Shown here in pieces: positions 5,904-11,934 of a stretch of DNA of 11,934 nt. The position numbers and the translations under genes were made by a program. The number at the start of each line of letters is the position of its first letter. Position 1 is the first letter of the stretch. Source of the stretch: JBOHCT01 sp050699055 (GTDB lineage Bacteria > Actinomycetota > Actinomycetes > Streptosporangiales > JBOHCT01); NCBI GenBank assembly GCA_050699055.1, contig JBOHCT010000135.1, positions 1 through 11,934 on the forward strand. The letters run 5' to 3'. The notes beneath the pieces are model-generated. The model saw nothing but the letters and a program-made list of their open reading frames with translations. It ran no database searches and had not been told where the DNA came from.

Positions 5904-6656
5904 TCACCCGATCAGGTCGTGGACGGATCCCTGCCGTGCGAGCGAGATCGGCCCGGTGTACGCTCCCGAGGCCTCACGGAGCGTCCGGCCCCGGTCGTTC
6001 CACGGCACGAGGTGGGTGAGGACGAGACTGTCGACGCCTGCGCGCGTGGCACAGCGCCCGGCCTGCTTGCCCGTCAGATGGATCGGAGGGCCGGTCTCGT
6101 CTCCTTCCACATACGACGCCTCGCACAGGAACAGGTTCGCTCCCGCGGCGAGCGCGGGGACGCCCTCGCACGGGCCGGTATCCGCGGAGTACGCGATGGA
6201 TCGACCATCGCGCTCGAGACGGACGGCGAACGTCTCCACCGGATGCGCGGTGCGGTCGACACTGACGGTGAACGGCCCGATCACGAGCTCGCCGGGGACG
6301 AGCGCACGGAAGTCGAAGATCTCCCGCATCCCGGGCACGGGCGGAAGGCCGTACGCGCGGGCCATGTGATCGGCGGCGCCGGGGGGCCCGTACACCGGAA
6401 GGGGCGGCAGCGGCCCTCCGGGTACCCACTTGCGGGCCACATAGTAAGAGCAGAGGTCGAGGCAGTGATCGGCGTGCAGGTGGGTCAGCAGCACCGCGTC
6501 CACGTCGCCGAGCGCGAGGTGGCGCTGGAGGGCGCCGAGCGAGCCGTTGCCGAGGTCGAGGACGAGTCGGAAGCCCTCGGCCTCGACGAGGTAACACGAG
6601 CTCGGGCTGTCAGGCCCGGGGAAGCTGCCGGAGCAGCCGATGACCGTGAGTCTCAC
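5904..6656 (-). CDS. Metallo-beta-lactamase-fold phosphodiesterase (Rv1339-like)
   Basis: The 250-residue protein has a complete metallo-beta-lactamase metal site: THLHADHCLD with His59, His61, Asp63 and His64; His138 in RTAHPVETFAV; Asp159 in YSADTG; and His215 in LTHLVPW. The N-terminus MRLTVIGCSGSFPGPDSPSS is that of the RNase Z-like branch. Position between murI and rph is the same as Rv1339 in M. tuberculosis, which has been reported as an atypical class II cyclic-nucleotide phosphodiesterase. A cAMP-degrading role is therefore the best guess, and RNase Z-like activity on tRNA is the alternative; neighbouring rph makes that worth keeping in mind. The GTG start at 6656 overlaps the murI stop by four bases. 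Confidence 0.9.
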   Translation of the reverse strand: MRLTVIGCSGSFPGPDSPSSCYLVEAEGFRLVLDLGNGSLGALQRHLALGDVDAVLLTHLHADHCLDLCSYYVARKWVPGGPLPPLPVYGPPGAADHMARAYGLPPVPGMREIFDFRALVPGELVIGPFTVSVDRTAHPVETFAVRLERDGRSIAYSADTGPCEGVPALAAGANLFLCEASYVEGDETGPPIHLTGKQAGRCATRAGVDSLVLTHLVPWNDRGRTLREASGAYTGPISLARQGSVHDLIG

Positions 6657-7465
6657 CCCGTCAGCACCTCCAGCGCCGCGGTCTCGACAGTGCCGACCTC
6701 GGGGCCGAGGAAGCGCTGGCCGAGCTCGGCGAACGGCGTCGCGTCGCCGGTGGCGTGGAAGCGGTGAGCGGGCGGGGCGAGGGCGTCATCGCGGACGAGG
6801 TTCGCGTCGCGCAGCACCCGGAAGACGTCCTTGGCGGTCTCCTCCGCGCTGGACACGAGTGTGACGGCGTCGCCGACCACGTACGAGATGACGCCGGTGA
6901 GCAGCGGGTAGTGGGTGCACCCGAGGATCAGCGTGTCGCAGCCGGCCGCGGCCACCGGTGAGAGGTACGACTGCGCGACCTCGACCAGCTCGTCGCCCAC
7001 GGTGGTCCCGGCCTCGACGAACTCCACGAAGCGCGGGCAGGCGACGCTGGTCAGCTCCACGTGCGGGGCGGCCGCGAACGCGTCCTCGTACGACATGCTC
7101 GTGATCGTCGCCTGGGTGCCTATGACGCCGACCCTCCCGTTGCGTGTGGCGGCGACGGCGCGGCGCACGGCCGGACGGATCACCTCGACGACCGGCACGG
7201 AGTACCGCTCGCGGGCGTCGCGCAGCACGGCGGAGCTGGCGGCGTTGCAGGCGATCACGAGCATCTTGACGCCCTGGTCGACGAGGTGGTCCATGACGTC
7301 GAGCGCGAACGCGCGGATCTCCGCGATCGGGCGCGGGCCGTACGGCCCGCGGGCGGTGTCCCCGACGTACAGGATGGGCTCATGCGGGAGCTGGTCGAGC
7401 ACCGCGCGGGCGACGGTCAGCCCGCCCACCCCGCTGTCGAAGATCCCGATCGGCGCGTCTGACAC
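6653..7465 (-). CDS. murI: Glutamate racemase
   Basis: Converts L-glutamate to D-glutamate for peptidoglycan. The 270-residue protein begins APIGIFDSGVGGLTVA (Asp10 and Ser11 in the active site) and has the two catalytic cysteines in VIACNAAS (Cys73) and LGCTHYPLL (Cys183), with RPAVRRAVAATRNGRVGVIGT between. The start is GTG 7465; the frame stays open much further upstream but without family sequence. TACGCT on the minus strand (7479-7474) is a possible -10 box eight bases before the GTG, which would give a leaderless or near-leaderless transcript. This is the first gene of the operon running to the transporter at 3469. Confidence 0.95.
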   Translation of the reverse strand: MSDAPIGIFDSGVGGLTVARAVLDQLPHEPILYVGDTARGPYGPRPIAEIRAFALDVMDHLVDQGVKMLVIACNAASSAVLRDARERYSVPVVEVIRPAVRRAVAATRNGRVGVIGTQATITSMSYEDAFAAAPHVELTSVACPRFVEFVEAGTTVGDELVEVAQSYLSPVAAAGCDTLILGCTHYPLLTGVISYVVGDAVTLVSSAEETAKDVFRVLRDANLVRDDALAPPAHRFHATGDATPFAELGQRFLGPEVGTVETAALEVLTG

Positions 7466-7535
7466 AAGACCCCAGCGTACGGCCCGAGCGGGCCCACCGA
7501 GCCCGAGGCGCGCCCACAGCCCCCTCCCTCGCGCG

Positions 7536-7605
7536 CCAAGATCCGTTCGAGACGCGCGGAAAGTGCCAAGAACGGTCGATCGAGCCCAGGAGAAACGGAT
7601 CTTGG
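7536..7605. repeat. 70-bp element with perfect 12-bp terminal inverted repeats
   Basis: CCAAGATCCGTT at 7536-7547 is the exact reverse complement of AACGGATCTTGG at 7594-7605, with 46 bases between. A third partial copy of the half-site, CCAAGAACGG, is at 7566-7575. It lies in the 184-base gene-free gap (7466-7649) between murI and cysM. It could be a small non-autonomous mobile or REP-like element, or a structured terminator for the cysM transcript. The remainder of the gap holds a GGCCCG/CGGGCC palindrome (7481-7494) near the murI start and no gene. Confidence 0.75.
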
Positions 7606-7649
7606 TCGTGGCGACCGAGAACGCAGCCAGGCGCCGTCTGGGCGTCGGC

Positions 7650-8597
7650 CTACGCCCAGAGCTGGCCTTCGATTGCCTGCTCGGCCTCGTCGAGGGTGCC
7701 GGAGTACGCGCCGGTGGAGAGGTACTTCCACCCGCCGTCGGCCACGATGAGAGCGATGTCGGCCCGCTCCCCCGCCCGCTCCACCTTGCGCGCGACGCCC
7801 AGTGCGGCGTGCAGAGCGCAGCCGGTGGACACACCCGCGAAGACGCCCTCCTGTTCGAGCAGCTCGCGCGTACGCCGCAGCGCGTCGTGGGCGCCAACGG
7901 AGAGGCGGGTGGTGAGGACCGACTCGTCGTACAGCTCGGGGACGAACCCCTCGTCCACGTTGCGCAGTCCGTACACCAACTCGCCGTAACGCGGCTCGGC
8001 CGCCACGATCCGCACCCCGGGAACCCGCTCGCGCAGGAAGCGTCCGACCCCCATCAGCGTGCCCGTCGTACCGAGACCGGCCACGAAATGGGTGATCGAC
8101 GGCAGGTCCTCGAGGATCTCGGGGCCCGTCGCCTCGTAGTGGGCGAGGGTGTTAGCGGGGTTGCCGTACTGGTACAGCATCACCCACTCGGGGTGCTCGG
8201 CGGCCAGCTCCTTCGCCACCCGTACCGCCTCGTTGGACCCGCCGGCCGCGGGTGAGAAGATGATGCGCGCACCCCACATCTCGAGCAGCTGTCGCCGCTC
8301 GGCCGAGGTGTTCTCGGGCATCACGCAGACCATCCGGTAGCCGCGCAGCCTCGCGACCATGGCCAGGGAGATGCCGGTGTTGCCCGAGGTGGGCTCGAGG
8401 ATCGTGCAGCCAGGCGAGAGCAGGCCGTCCTTTTCGCCCGCCTCGACCATGGAGAACGCCACGCGGTCCTTGACCGAGCCGGTGGGGTTGCGGTCCTCGA
8501 GCTTCGCCCACAGCCGCACGTCGGCGGACGGCGACAGCCGCGGAAGGCCGATCAGCGGGGTGCGGCCGACCGCGTCGAGCAGCGACCCGAAGCGCAT
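7650..8597 (-). CDS. cysM: O-phosphoserine sulfhydrylase (CysO-dependent cysteine synthase)
   Basis: The enzyme uses pyridoxal phosphate to make cysteine from O-phosphoserine and the thiocarboxylate of the carrier CysO. The 315-residue protein has the PLP lysine Lys43 in PTGSVKDR, the substrate loop PTSGNTGISLA (69-79), the phosphate-binding GLGTTGTLMG (174-183), and a C-terminal VADGGWKYLSTGAY ending in GQLWA. Arg212 in LRNVDEGFVPELYD corresponds to the arginine that gives M. tuberculosis CysM its preference for O-phosphoserine, and the GQLWA tail closes over the active site there. The CysO-dependent role is thus better supported than O-acetylserine use. The ATG at 8597 is 12 bases after the cysO stop, so the two are co-transcribed. 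Confidence 0.95.
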   Translation of the reverse strand: MRFGSLLDAVGRTPLIGLPRLSPSADVRLWAKLEDRNPTGSVKDRVAFSMVEAGEKDGLLSPGCTILEPTSGNTGISLAMVARLRGYRMVCVMPENTSAERRQLLEMWGARIIFSPAAGGSNEAVRVAKELAAEHPEWVMLYQYGNPANTLAHYEATGPEILEDLPSITHFVAGLGTTGTLMGVGRFLRERVPGVRIVAAEPRYGELVYGLRNVDEGFVPELYDESVLTTRLSVGAHDALRRTRELLEQEGVFAGVSTGCALHAALGVARKVERAGERADIALIVADGGWKYLSTGAYSGTLDEAEQAIEGQLWA

Positions 8598-8609
8598 CTC
8601 GGCCCCGGC

Positions 8610-8888
8610 TCAGGCGACCCCGCCGGCCACGGCGGGCAGCACCGTCACGACGTCGCCCTCGTCGAGCTTCGCGGAAAGCCCGCCGAGGAACCGCGCGTCC
8701 TCGTCGTTGACGTACACGTTGACGAACCGCCGCAGCCCCGAGTCGTCGACCAGTCGCTCCCGCAGGCCGGAGTGCCGACTCTCGAGATCGGAGATCAGCT
8801 GGTCGAGGGTCGTGCCTGAACCCTCGACGGACTTCGCGCCTTCGGTGTAGTTGCGCAGGATCGTCGGGATGCGGACCTCGATGGCCAT
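8610..8888 (-). CDS. cysO: CysO sulfur-carrier protein (ThiS/MoaD-like ubiquitin fold)
   Basis: A 92-residue protein of the ThiS/MoaD fold: MAIEVRIPTILRNYTEG, then TLDQLISDLE, FVNVYVNDEDARFLGG, and the C-terminal VVTVLPAVAGG. The C-terminal glycine is converted to a thiocarboxylate that donates sulfur to CysM. Two extra residues (Val-Ala) follow the di-glycine here, unlike M. tuberculosis CysO, which ends in GG as recalled. The ATG at 8888 has GGAG eight bases upstream. The frame is open further upstream, but family similarity begins at this ATG. A SigR-type promoter motif lies in the 64-base gap to mec. Confidence 0.94.
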   Translation of the reverse strand: MAIEVRIPTILRNYTEGAKSVEGSGTTLDQLISDLESRHSGLRERLVDDSGLRRFVNVYVNDEDARFLGGLSAKLDEGDVVTVLPAVAGGVA

Positions 8889-8932
8889 GCGCGTAACTCC
8901 AGGTGAGTGTGTGTTCAGGGCTTCTGTTGTCA

Positions 8933-8959
8933 CAACCGCGTGTGCCGCACGGTCATTCC
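8933..8959 (-). promoter_or_regulatory. SigR/SigH-type promoter candidate for cysO-cysM
   Basis: On the minus strand, GGAAT (8959-8955) is followed by 18 bases and then GTTG (8936-8933). This fits the known consensus for the thiol-stress sigma factors SigR of Streptomyces and SigH of mycobacteria (GGAAT/C, 18-20 bases, GTT). The -35 part overlaps the mec stop codon. Transcription would start near 8926, giving a leader of about 38 bases with the cysO ribosome binding site. The -10 part is within a small palindrome, GTTGTCACAAC (8926-8936). Confidence 0.6.
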
Positions 8960-9393
8960 GCGGTGGCCGCGTAGGAGGAGACCACCCGTACCTCCTCCTC
9001 GGAGATCTCGTCGCCGACGATCCGGAACGACCGGAACTCCACAGTGTCGGCATCCGCGTCGGGGGCCCGGGTCGACACGAGGACATAGTGGGCGGCCGGC
9101 TCCGAGGCGTACGACACGTCCGTACGCGAAGGGTACGCCTCGGTGGCGGTATGGGAGTGGTAGATGACAACCGGCTCCTCGTCGCGCTCATCCATCTCCC
9201 GCCACACCTTGAACTGCTCCTTCGAGTCGAAACGATAGAAGGTCGGCGAGCGCTCGGCGTTCGTCATGGGGACGAACCTGGTCGGCCGGTCGGATCCCGA
9301 CGGCCCGGCGACGACGCCGCAGCACTCGTCGGGATGGTCGGCGCGGGCGTGGGCGACGATGGCGTCATAGGTGGCGCGGTCGATCGTGAGCAC
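8953..9393 (-). CDS. mec: Mec, JAMM/MPN+ metalloprotease acting on CysO-cysteine
   Basis: A zinc peptidase that releases cysteine from the CysO-cysteine adduct. The 146-residue protein has the full JAMM motif: Glu23 in DECCG, then YHSHTATEAYPSRTD with His79, His81, Ser89 and Asp92 (HxH-x7-S-x2-D). All catalytic residues are present and the length is that of single-domain bacterial JAMM proteins. The start is GTG 9393; the frame continues only a little upstream without homology. It is separated from cysO by 64 bases that hold a promoter candidate, so mec may be expressed partly independently. It is also the obvious candidate for trimming the two residues after the CysO di-glycine. Confidence 0.93.
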   Translation of the reverse strand: MLTIDRATYDAIVAHARADHPDECCGVVAGPSGSDRPTRFVPMTNAERSPTFYRFDSKEQFKVWREMDERDEEPVVIYHSHTATEAYPSRTDVSYASEPAAHYVLVSTRAPDADADTVEFRSFRIVGDEISEEEVRVVSSYAATAE

Positions 9394-9430
9394 GGCCAGA
9401 AGCCTATCGTGGCCTCACCACAGCTCCCCG

Positions 9431-10009
9431 TCAGGAAAGGGCCCTGACGAGCGTCTCCAGGAGGAACGAGAGCCAGTCGTAGGTGGCGTAGCCGGCGTAC
9501 CGCGGGTCGTTCTGACCCATCCCGGCGAACTCCTGGTGGGCGTCCTCACCGACCCCGAGACGGGTGCCGAGCGCGAGTCGCACGTCGTTGAGAGCCCGCA
9601 GCCACGCGTTGGCCTGCCCGGCATCGAGTACGAGGTGGACGCCGCCCGCACCCGGCATCGAGGAGAGCACGGTGCCCGCCGCCTCGCGCTTCTCCTCGCG
9701 TAGGTCGGACTCGGTGTAGCGACGGAACTCCCCGGCCGCCTCCTCGTCGGCGGGATAGGCGTCGGGAAAGAGCCGGGCGAGCACGGGGTCTTCCGGCCGG
9801 GTCCTCGACTCGCCGATGCCGAGCGTTCGGGCGAACTCGTCGCCGCCGCGTTCCTCCTCACCGAGCAGCTCGAGCATCTCGGCTACGACTTCCCTGACGA
9901 GCGTGACCTCGTGGGCGGACAGCCGCGCGGCGACCCGCCCGTCGCGTGTGCGTCGAAATCCCCTGGTCACTCCTGGCCACAGTGTCTCGTGTAGAGTCTC
10001 ATGTAGCAC
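9431..10009 (-). CDS. DUF2017 protein (Rv1332/AosR-like regulator), cysteine-free
   Basis: The 192-residue, largely helical and acidic protein has the DUF2017 pattern: RGFRRTRDGRVAARLSAHEV near the start, LARLFPDAYPAD at about 77-88, and ALNDVRLALGTRLGV near the C-terminus. In M. tuberculosis the syntenic Rv1332 (AosR) is a redox-sensing transcription factor reported to activate mec-cysO-cysM together with SigH through an intramolecular disulfide. This copy contains no cysteine, so it cannot sense oxidants that way. The start is uncertain: GTG 10009 lies six bases after the clpS stop, while GTG 9970 matches where homology begins; neither has a clean ribosome binding site. It is co-directional with clpS and mec, with 37 bases before mec. 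Confidence 0.85.
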   Translation of the reverse strand: MLHETLHETLWPGVTRGFRRTRDGRVAARLSAHEVTLVREVVAEMLELLGEEERGGDEFARTLGIGESRTRPEDPVLARLFPDAYPADEEAAGEFRRYTESDLREEKREAAGTVLSSMPGAGGVHLVLDAGQANAWLRALNDVRLALGTRLGVGEDAHQEFAGMGQNDPRYAGYATYDWLSFLLETLVRALS

Positions 10010-10015
10010 CTCGTG

Positions 10016-10309
10016 TCACGCGTTCTGCTGTTGGATGGTCGCCCACAGCCCGTAGGCATGCAGGCGCTCGGCGTCGTGTTCCATCTCCTCTCGGCTGCCG
10101 GTCGCGACGACCGCCTTGCCCTTGTGGTGAACGTCGAGCATGAGCTTCGTCGCCCTCCCCTTCGGGTAGCCGAACAATCGCTGGAGGACGTACACGACGT
10201 ACGACATGAGGTTGACCGGATCGTTCCAGACGATCGCCACCCAGGGCAGAGCGGGCCGGACGTCCTGCTGCGACTCCGGCAGCTCCGCCTCGACAGGGAG
10301 AACGCTCAC
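10016..10309 (-). CDS. clpS: ClpS, N-end rule adaptor for the ClpP protease
   Basis: ClpS binds destabilising N-terminal residues and delivers those substrates to the Clp ATPase, here ClpC-type in actinobacteria. The 97-residue protein has the substrate pocket VWNDPVNLMSYV (Asn29-Asp30, Met35), FGYPKGRATKLM, and LDVHHKGKAVV with the pocket His61, ending GLWATIQQ. GTG 10309 is chosen because GAGGAGG (10319-10325) is nine bases upstream and the length then equals that of the family. An upstream in-frame ATG at 10348 would add 13 residues without homology. It is divergent from pncB across a 125-base spacer, as in M. tuberculosis (pncB1-clpS). Confidence 0.94.
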   Translation of the reverse strand: MSVLPVEAELPESQQDVRPALPWVAIVWNDPVNLMSYVVYVLQRLFGYPKGRATKLMLDVHHKGKAVVATGSREEMEHDAERLHAYGLWATIQQQNA

Positions 10310-10434
10310 CCGCGGTCGCCTCCTCGATGGACCTTCCCTCTTTACCATGGTGCCCCGCCTGCCGTGCCGCCTTCCACCCTGCGCAGGTGGCGTCGCCGTG
10401 TCTACGGTTAGGGTTCGACCGTGGAGGGCGCACG
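10310..10434. promoter_or_regulatory. Divergent clpS/pncB spacer with both ribosome binding sites
   Basis: This 125-base spacer must hold the promoters of both divergent genes. The clpS site GAGGAGG (minus strand, 10319-10325) and the pncB site GGAGGG (plus strand, 10423-10428, six bases before the ATG) are clear. TAGGGT at 10409-10414 could be a pncB -10 box, but it lacks a convincing -35 box. No operator-like palindrome stands out. Confidence 0.55.
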
Positions 10435-11784
10435 ATGAGCACGACCACGCCGGCATCGACGGGGGTGACGGCACCGCGGACGACCGCGCTGCTCACCGAC
10501 CACTACGAGCTCACGATGCTGCGGGGGGCGCTGCACAGCGGCATGGCGGAGCGCCGGGCGGTGTTCGAGGTGTTCGCCCGGCACCTGCCGCAGGGCCGCA
10601 GGTACGGCGTCGTAGCGGGTATCGGCCGCCTGCTCGAGTCGCTCGAGCGCTTCCGGTTCGACGAGGACGTCCTCGACCACCTGTGTACGCAGGGGGTCGT
10701 CGACGACAGGACCTGTGAATGGCTGGCCTCGTACCGCTTCTCCGGCAGCATCGACGGCTACGCCGAAGGCGACTGCTACTTCCCGGGCTCACCGATCCTC
10801 GTCGTCGAGGCGCCGTTCGGGGAGGCCGTCCTGCTCGAGACGCTGGCCCTTTCGATCCTCAACCACGACTGCGCGATCGCCTCGGCCGCGTCGCGCATGG
10901 TCCGAGCCGCCGGCGACCGCCCGCTCATCGAGATGGGCTCACGGCGTACGCACGAGGAGGCGGCCGTGGCGGCCGCCCGTGCCGCGTACATCGCAGGTTT
11001 CGCGTCGACGTCGAACCTCGCCGCGGGGCGCCGGTACGGCGTCCCGACCGCGGGGACGAGCGCCCACTCCTTCACGCTGTTGCACGACAGCGAACGGCAG
11101 GCCTTTCAGGCCCAGGTCGACGCGCTCGGCAAGAGCACCACGCTGCTCGTCGACACCTACGACGTCGCGCGGGCGGTCCGCACGGGGGTGGAGATCGCCG
11201 GTCCGGAACTCGGCTCTGTCCGGATCGACAGCGGCGACCTGACAGTGCTCGCCAGGCAGGTACGCGAGCAGCTTACCGATCTCGGCGCGGCGAAGACACG
11301 GATCGTGCTGACCGGCGACCTCGATGAGCACTCCATCGCCGCCCTCGCGGTCGCGCCCGTCGACGGGTACGGCGTGGGCACGGCGCTGGTGACCGGCTCC
11401 GGCGCGCCCTCGGCCGCGCTCGTCTACAAGCTCGTCGCCCGCGCGGAGAGCGGTGCGGGAGACGGGCCGCTGCGGGCGGTCGCCAAGCGTTCGGTCGGCA
11501 AGCCCAGCCGGGGCGGGAGGAAGTGGGCCGTACGCCGCCGCGACGACCGTGCGCTGGCGACGGGCGAGATCCTGTCGATGACGCCGCCGCGCCCTGGACC
11601 GAACGACCGCGAGCTGCTGCGGCCGCTCGTCCGTGACGGTGAGGTGGTCGCGGGCGGGTCGCTCGGCGACGCGCGGGAGCGACACACCCGTTGCCTCGCC
11701 GAGCTCCCGCCGACCGCCTTCCAGCTCTCCAGGGGCGACCCGGCGATCCCCACGGTCTTCGAGGATGAGGGCGGCGGCCCCTGA
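10435..11784 (+). CDS. pncB: Nicotinate phosphoribosyltransferase
   Basis: First step of the Preiss-Handler NAD salvage route: nicotinate plus PRPP gives nicotinate mononucleotide, with ATP use through a phosphohistidine. The 449-residue protein has LLTDHYELTML (19-29), ASTSNLAAGRRYGVPTAGTSAHSF (split here as ASTSNLAAGRRYGVP and TAGTSAHSF), in which His211 is the expected phosphorylated histidine, VRIDSGDL (262-269), YGVGTALVTGSGAPS (312-326) and KRSVGKPSRGGRKWAVRR (351-368). The ATG at 10435 has GGAGGG six bases upstream. The frame is open back to 10327 but without family sequence. The gene is complete and divergent from clpS. Confidence 0.96.
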   Translation: MSTTTPASTGVTAPRTTALLTDHYELTMLRGALHSGMAERRAVFEVFARHLPQGRRYGVVAGIGRLLESLERFRFDEDVLDHLCTQGVVDDRTCEWLASYRFSGSIDGYAEGDCYFPGSPILVVEAPFGEAVLLETLALSILNHDCAIASAASRMVRAAGDRPLIEMGSRRTHEEAAVAAARAAYIAGFASTSNLAAGRRYGVPTAGTSAHSFTLLHDSERQAFQAQVDALGKSTTLLVDTYDVARAVRTGVEIAGPELGSVRIDSGDLTVLARQVREQLTDLGAAKTRIVLTGDLDEHSIAALAVAPVDGYGVGTALVTGSGAPSAALVYKLVARAESGAGDGPLRAVAKRSVGKPSRGGRKWAVRRRDDRALATGEILSMTPPRPGPNDRELLRPLVRDGEVVAGGSLGDARERHTRCLAELPPTAFQLSRGDPAIPTVFEDEGGGP

Positions 11785-11934
11785 GGACGGTGTTAGGAAT
11801 CGCGTACGGAAGTGGCAGCTCCCGAGCGGAGCGTTCGAGGGCCGAGGAGCACCATGCCGCCGAAGGCGGTCGATGCCCGCAGGGCCGCAGCGGAGTCTCG
11901 GGAGCACGTGAACCGAGGCCAGGAGGCCCGAAGG
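11785..11934. other. Right-edge stretch after pncB, no supported gene
   Basis: No gene can be supported. An ATG at 11853, preceded by a GAGGAG-like site, opens a frame that stays open to the window edge (27 codons, Arg/Ala-rich, not recognised). A 9-bp perfect inverted repeat, GCTCCCGAG (11818-11826) and CTCGGGAGC (11897-11905), spans 70 intervening bases and may be chance in such GC-rich DNA. No hairpin with a T-run follows the pncB stop. Confidence 0.4.

Noticed and set aside
6653..7897. murI frame extended upstream to 7897
   Set aside because: The extension crosses the intergenic repeat and overlaps cysM antisense frames; racemase sequence begins at GTG 7465.
6915..8255. Long plus-strand open frame of 446 codons opposite murI and cysM
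   Set aside because: It is the shadow of two well-recognised minus-strand genes and the gap between them in GC-rich DNA. Its protein is low-complexity and has no domain.
10327..10434. Upstream extension of pncB to 10327
   Set aside because: No homology in the extension; the ATG at 10435 has a well-placed GGAGGG site.
10310..10474. N-terminally extended ClpS from upstream starts
   Set aside because: The added sequence has no family similarity, and a strong GAGGAGG site directs the start to GTG 10309.
1..11934. CRISPR array, rRNA genes, or complete insertion sequence
   Set aside because: No regularly spaced repeats, no rRNA-like sequence and no transposase frame were seen on either strand.

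Overview
The window comes from a high-GC actinomycete chromosome. The basis is strong GC bias at third codon positions, frequent GTG starts, 4-base gene overlaps (ATGA/GTGA), and a gene order that matches the M. tuberculosis block pncB1 - clpS - Rv1332 (DUF2017/AosR) - mec - cysO - cysM - murI - Rv1339 - rphA - Rv1341. Two genes of the mycobacterial block are absent here: the Rv1333-type peptidase and the Rv1337-type rhomboid protease. No species assignment can be made from the sequence alone.

Region 1 (about 1-3345) is accessory DNA that is less GC-rich at its left end. It holds a wrecked HNH endonuclease gene whose frameshift lies in a perfect 13-bp inverted repeat. A well-folded tRNA follows 18 bases after the recognisable HNH frame; it has a UAG (Leu) anticodon but a short, class I variable loop. 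Next come a tandem 11-bp repeat and strong overlapping hairpins. An AbiE-type pair follows, with the antitoxin (AbiEi) largely intact and the nucleotidyltransferase toxin (AbiEii) broken by an internal deletion and frame change. Then, on the minus strand, come a VapBC module that looks leaderless and an orphan YrhB/Imm35-like gene. This reads as a decayed mobile or defence island next to a tRNA.

Region 2 (3469-7465, minus strand, transcribed right to left) is a tight operon: murI, a metallo-beta-lactamase-fold phosphodiesterase-like gene, rph, rdgB and a TehA/SLAC1-family transporter. Three of its four junctions are 4-base overlaps. It covers peptidoglycan D-glutamate supply, cyclic nucleotide or RNA phosphodiester cleavage, tRNA 3' trimming and nucleotide-pool sanitation.

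Region 3 (7466-7649) is a gene-free gap holding an element with 12-bp terminal inverted repeats, at the site where M. tuberculosis carries the rhomboid gene.

Region 4 (7650-10309, minus strand) is clpS, DUF2017, mec, cysO, cysM. The last three form the sulfur-carrier-protein route to cysteine: CysO thiocarboxylate gives sulfur to O-phosphoserine on CysM, and the JAMM protease Mec releases cysteine. CysO carries two residues after its di-glycine, so it should need trimming before activation. A GGAAT-N18-GTTG motif of the SigR/SigH thiol-stress type sits directly upstream of cysO.

Region 5 (10310-11934) is the divergent clpS/pncB spacer and pncB (nicotinate phosphoribosyltransferase) on the plus strand, followed by 150 bases without a clear gene.
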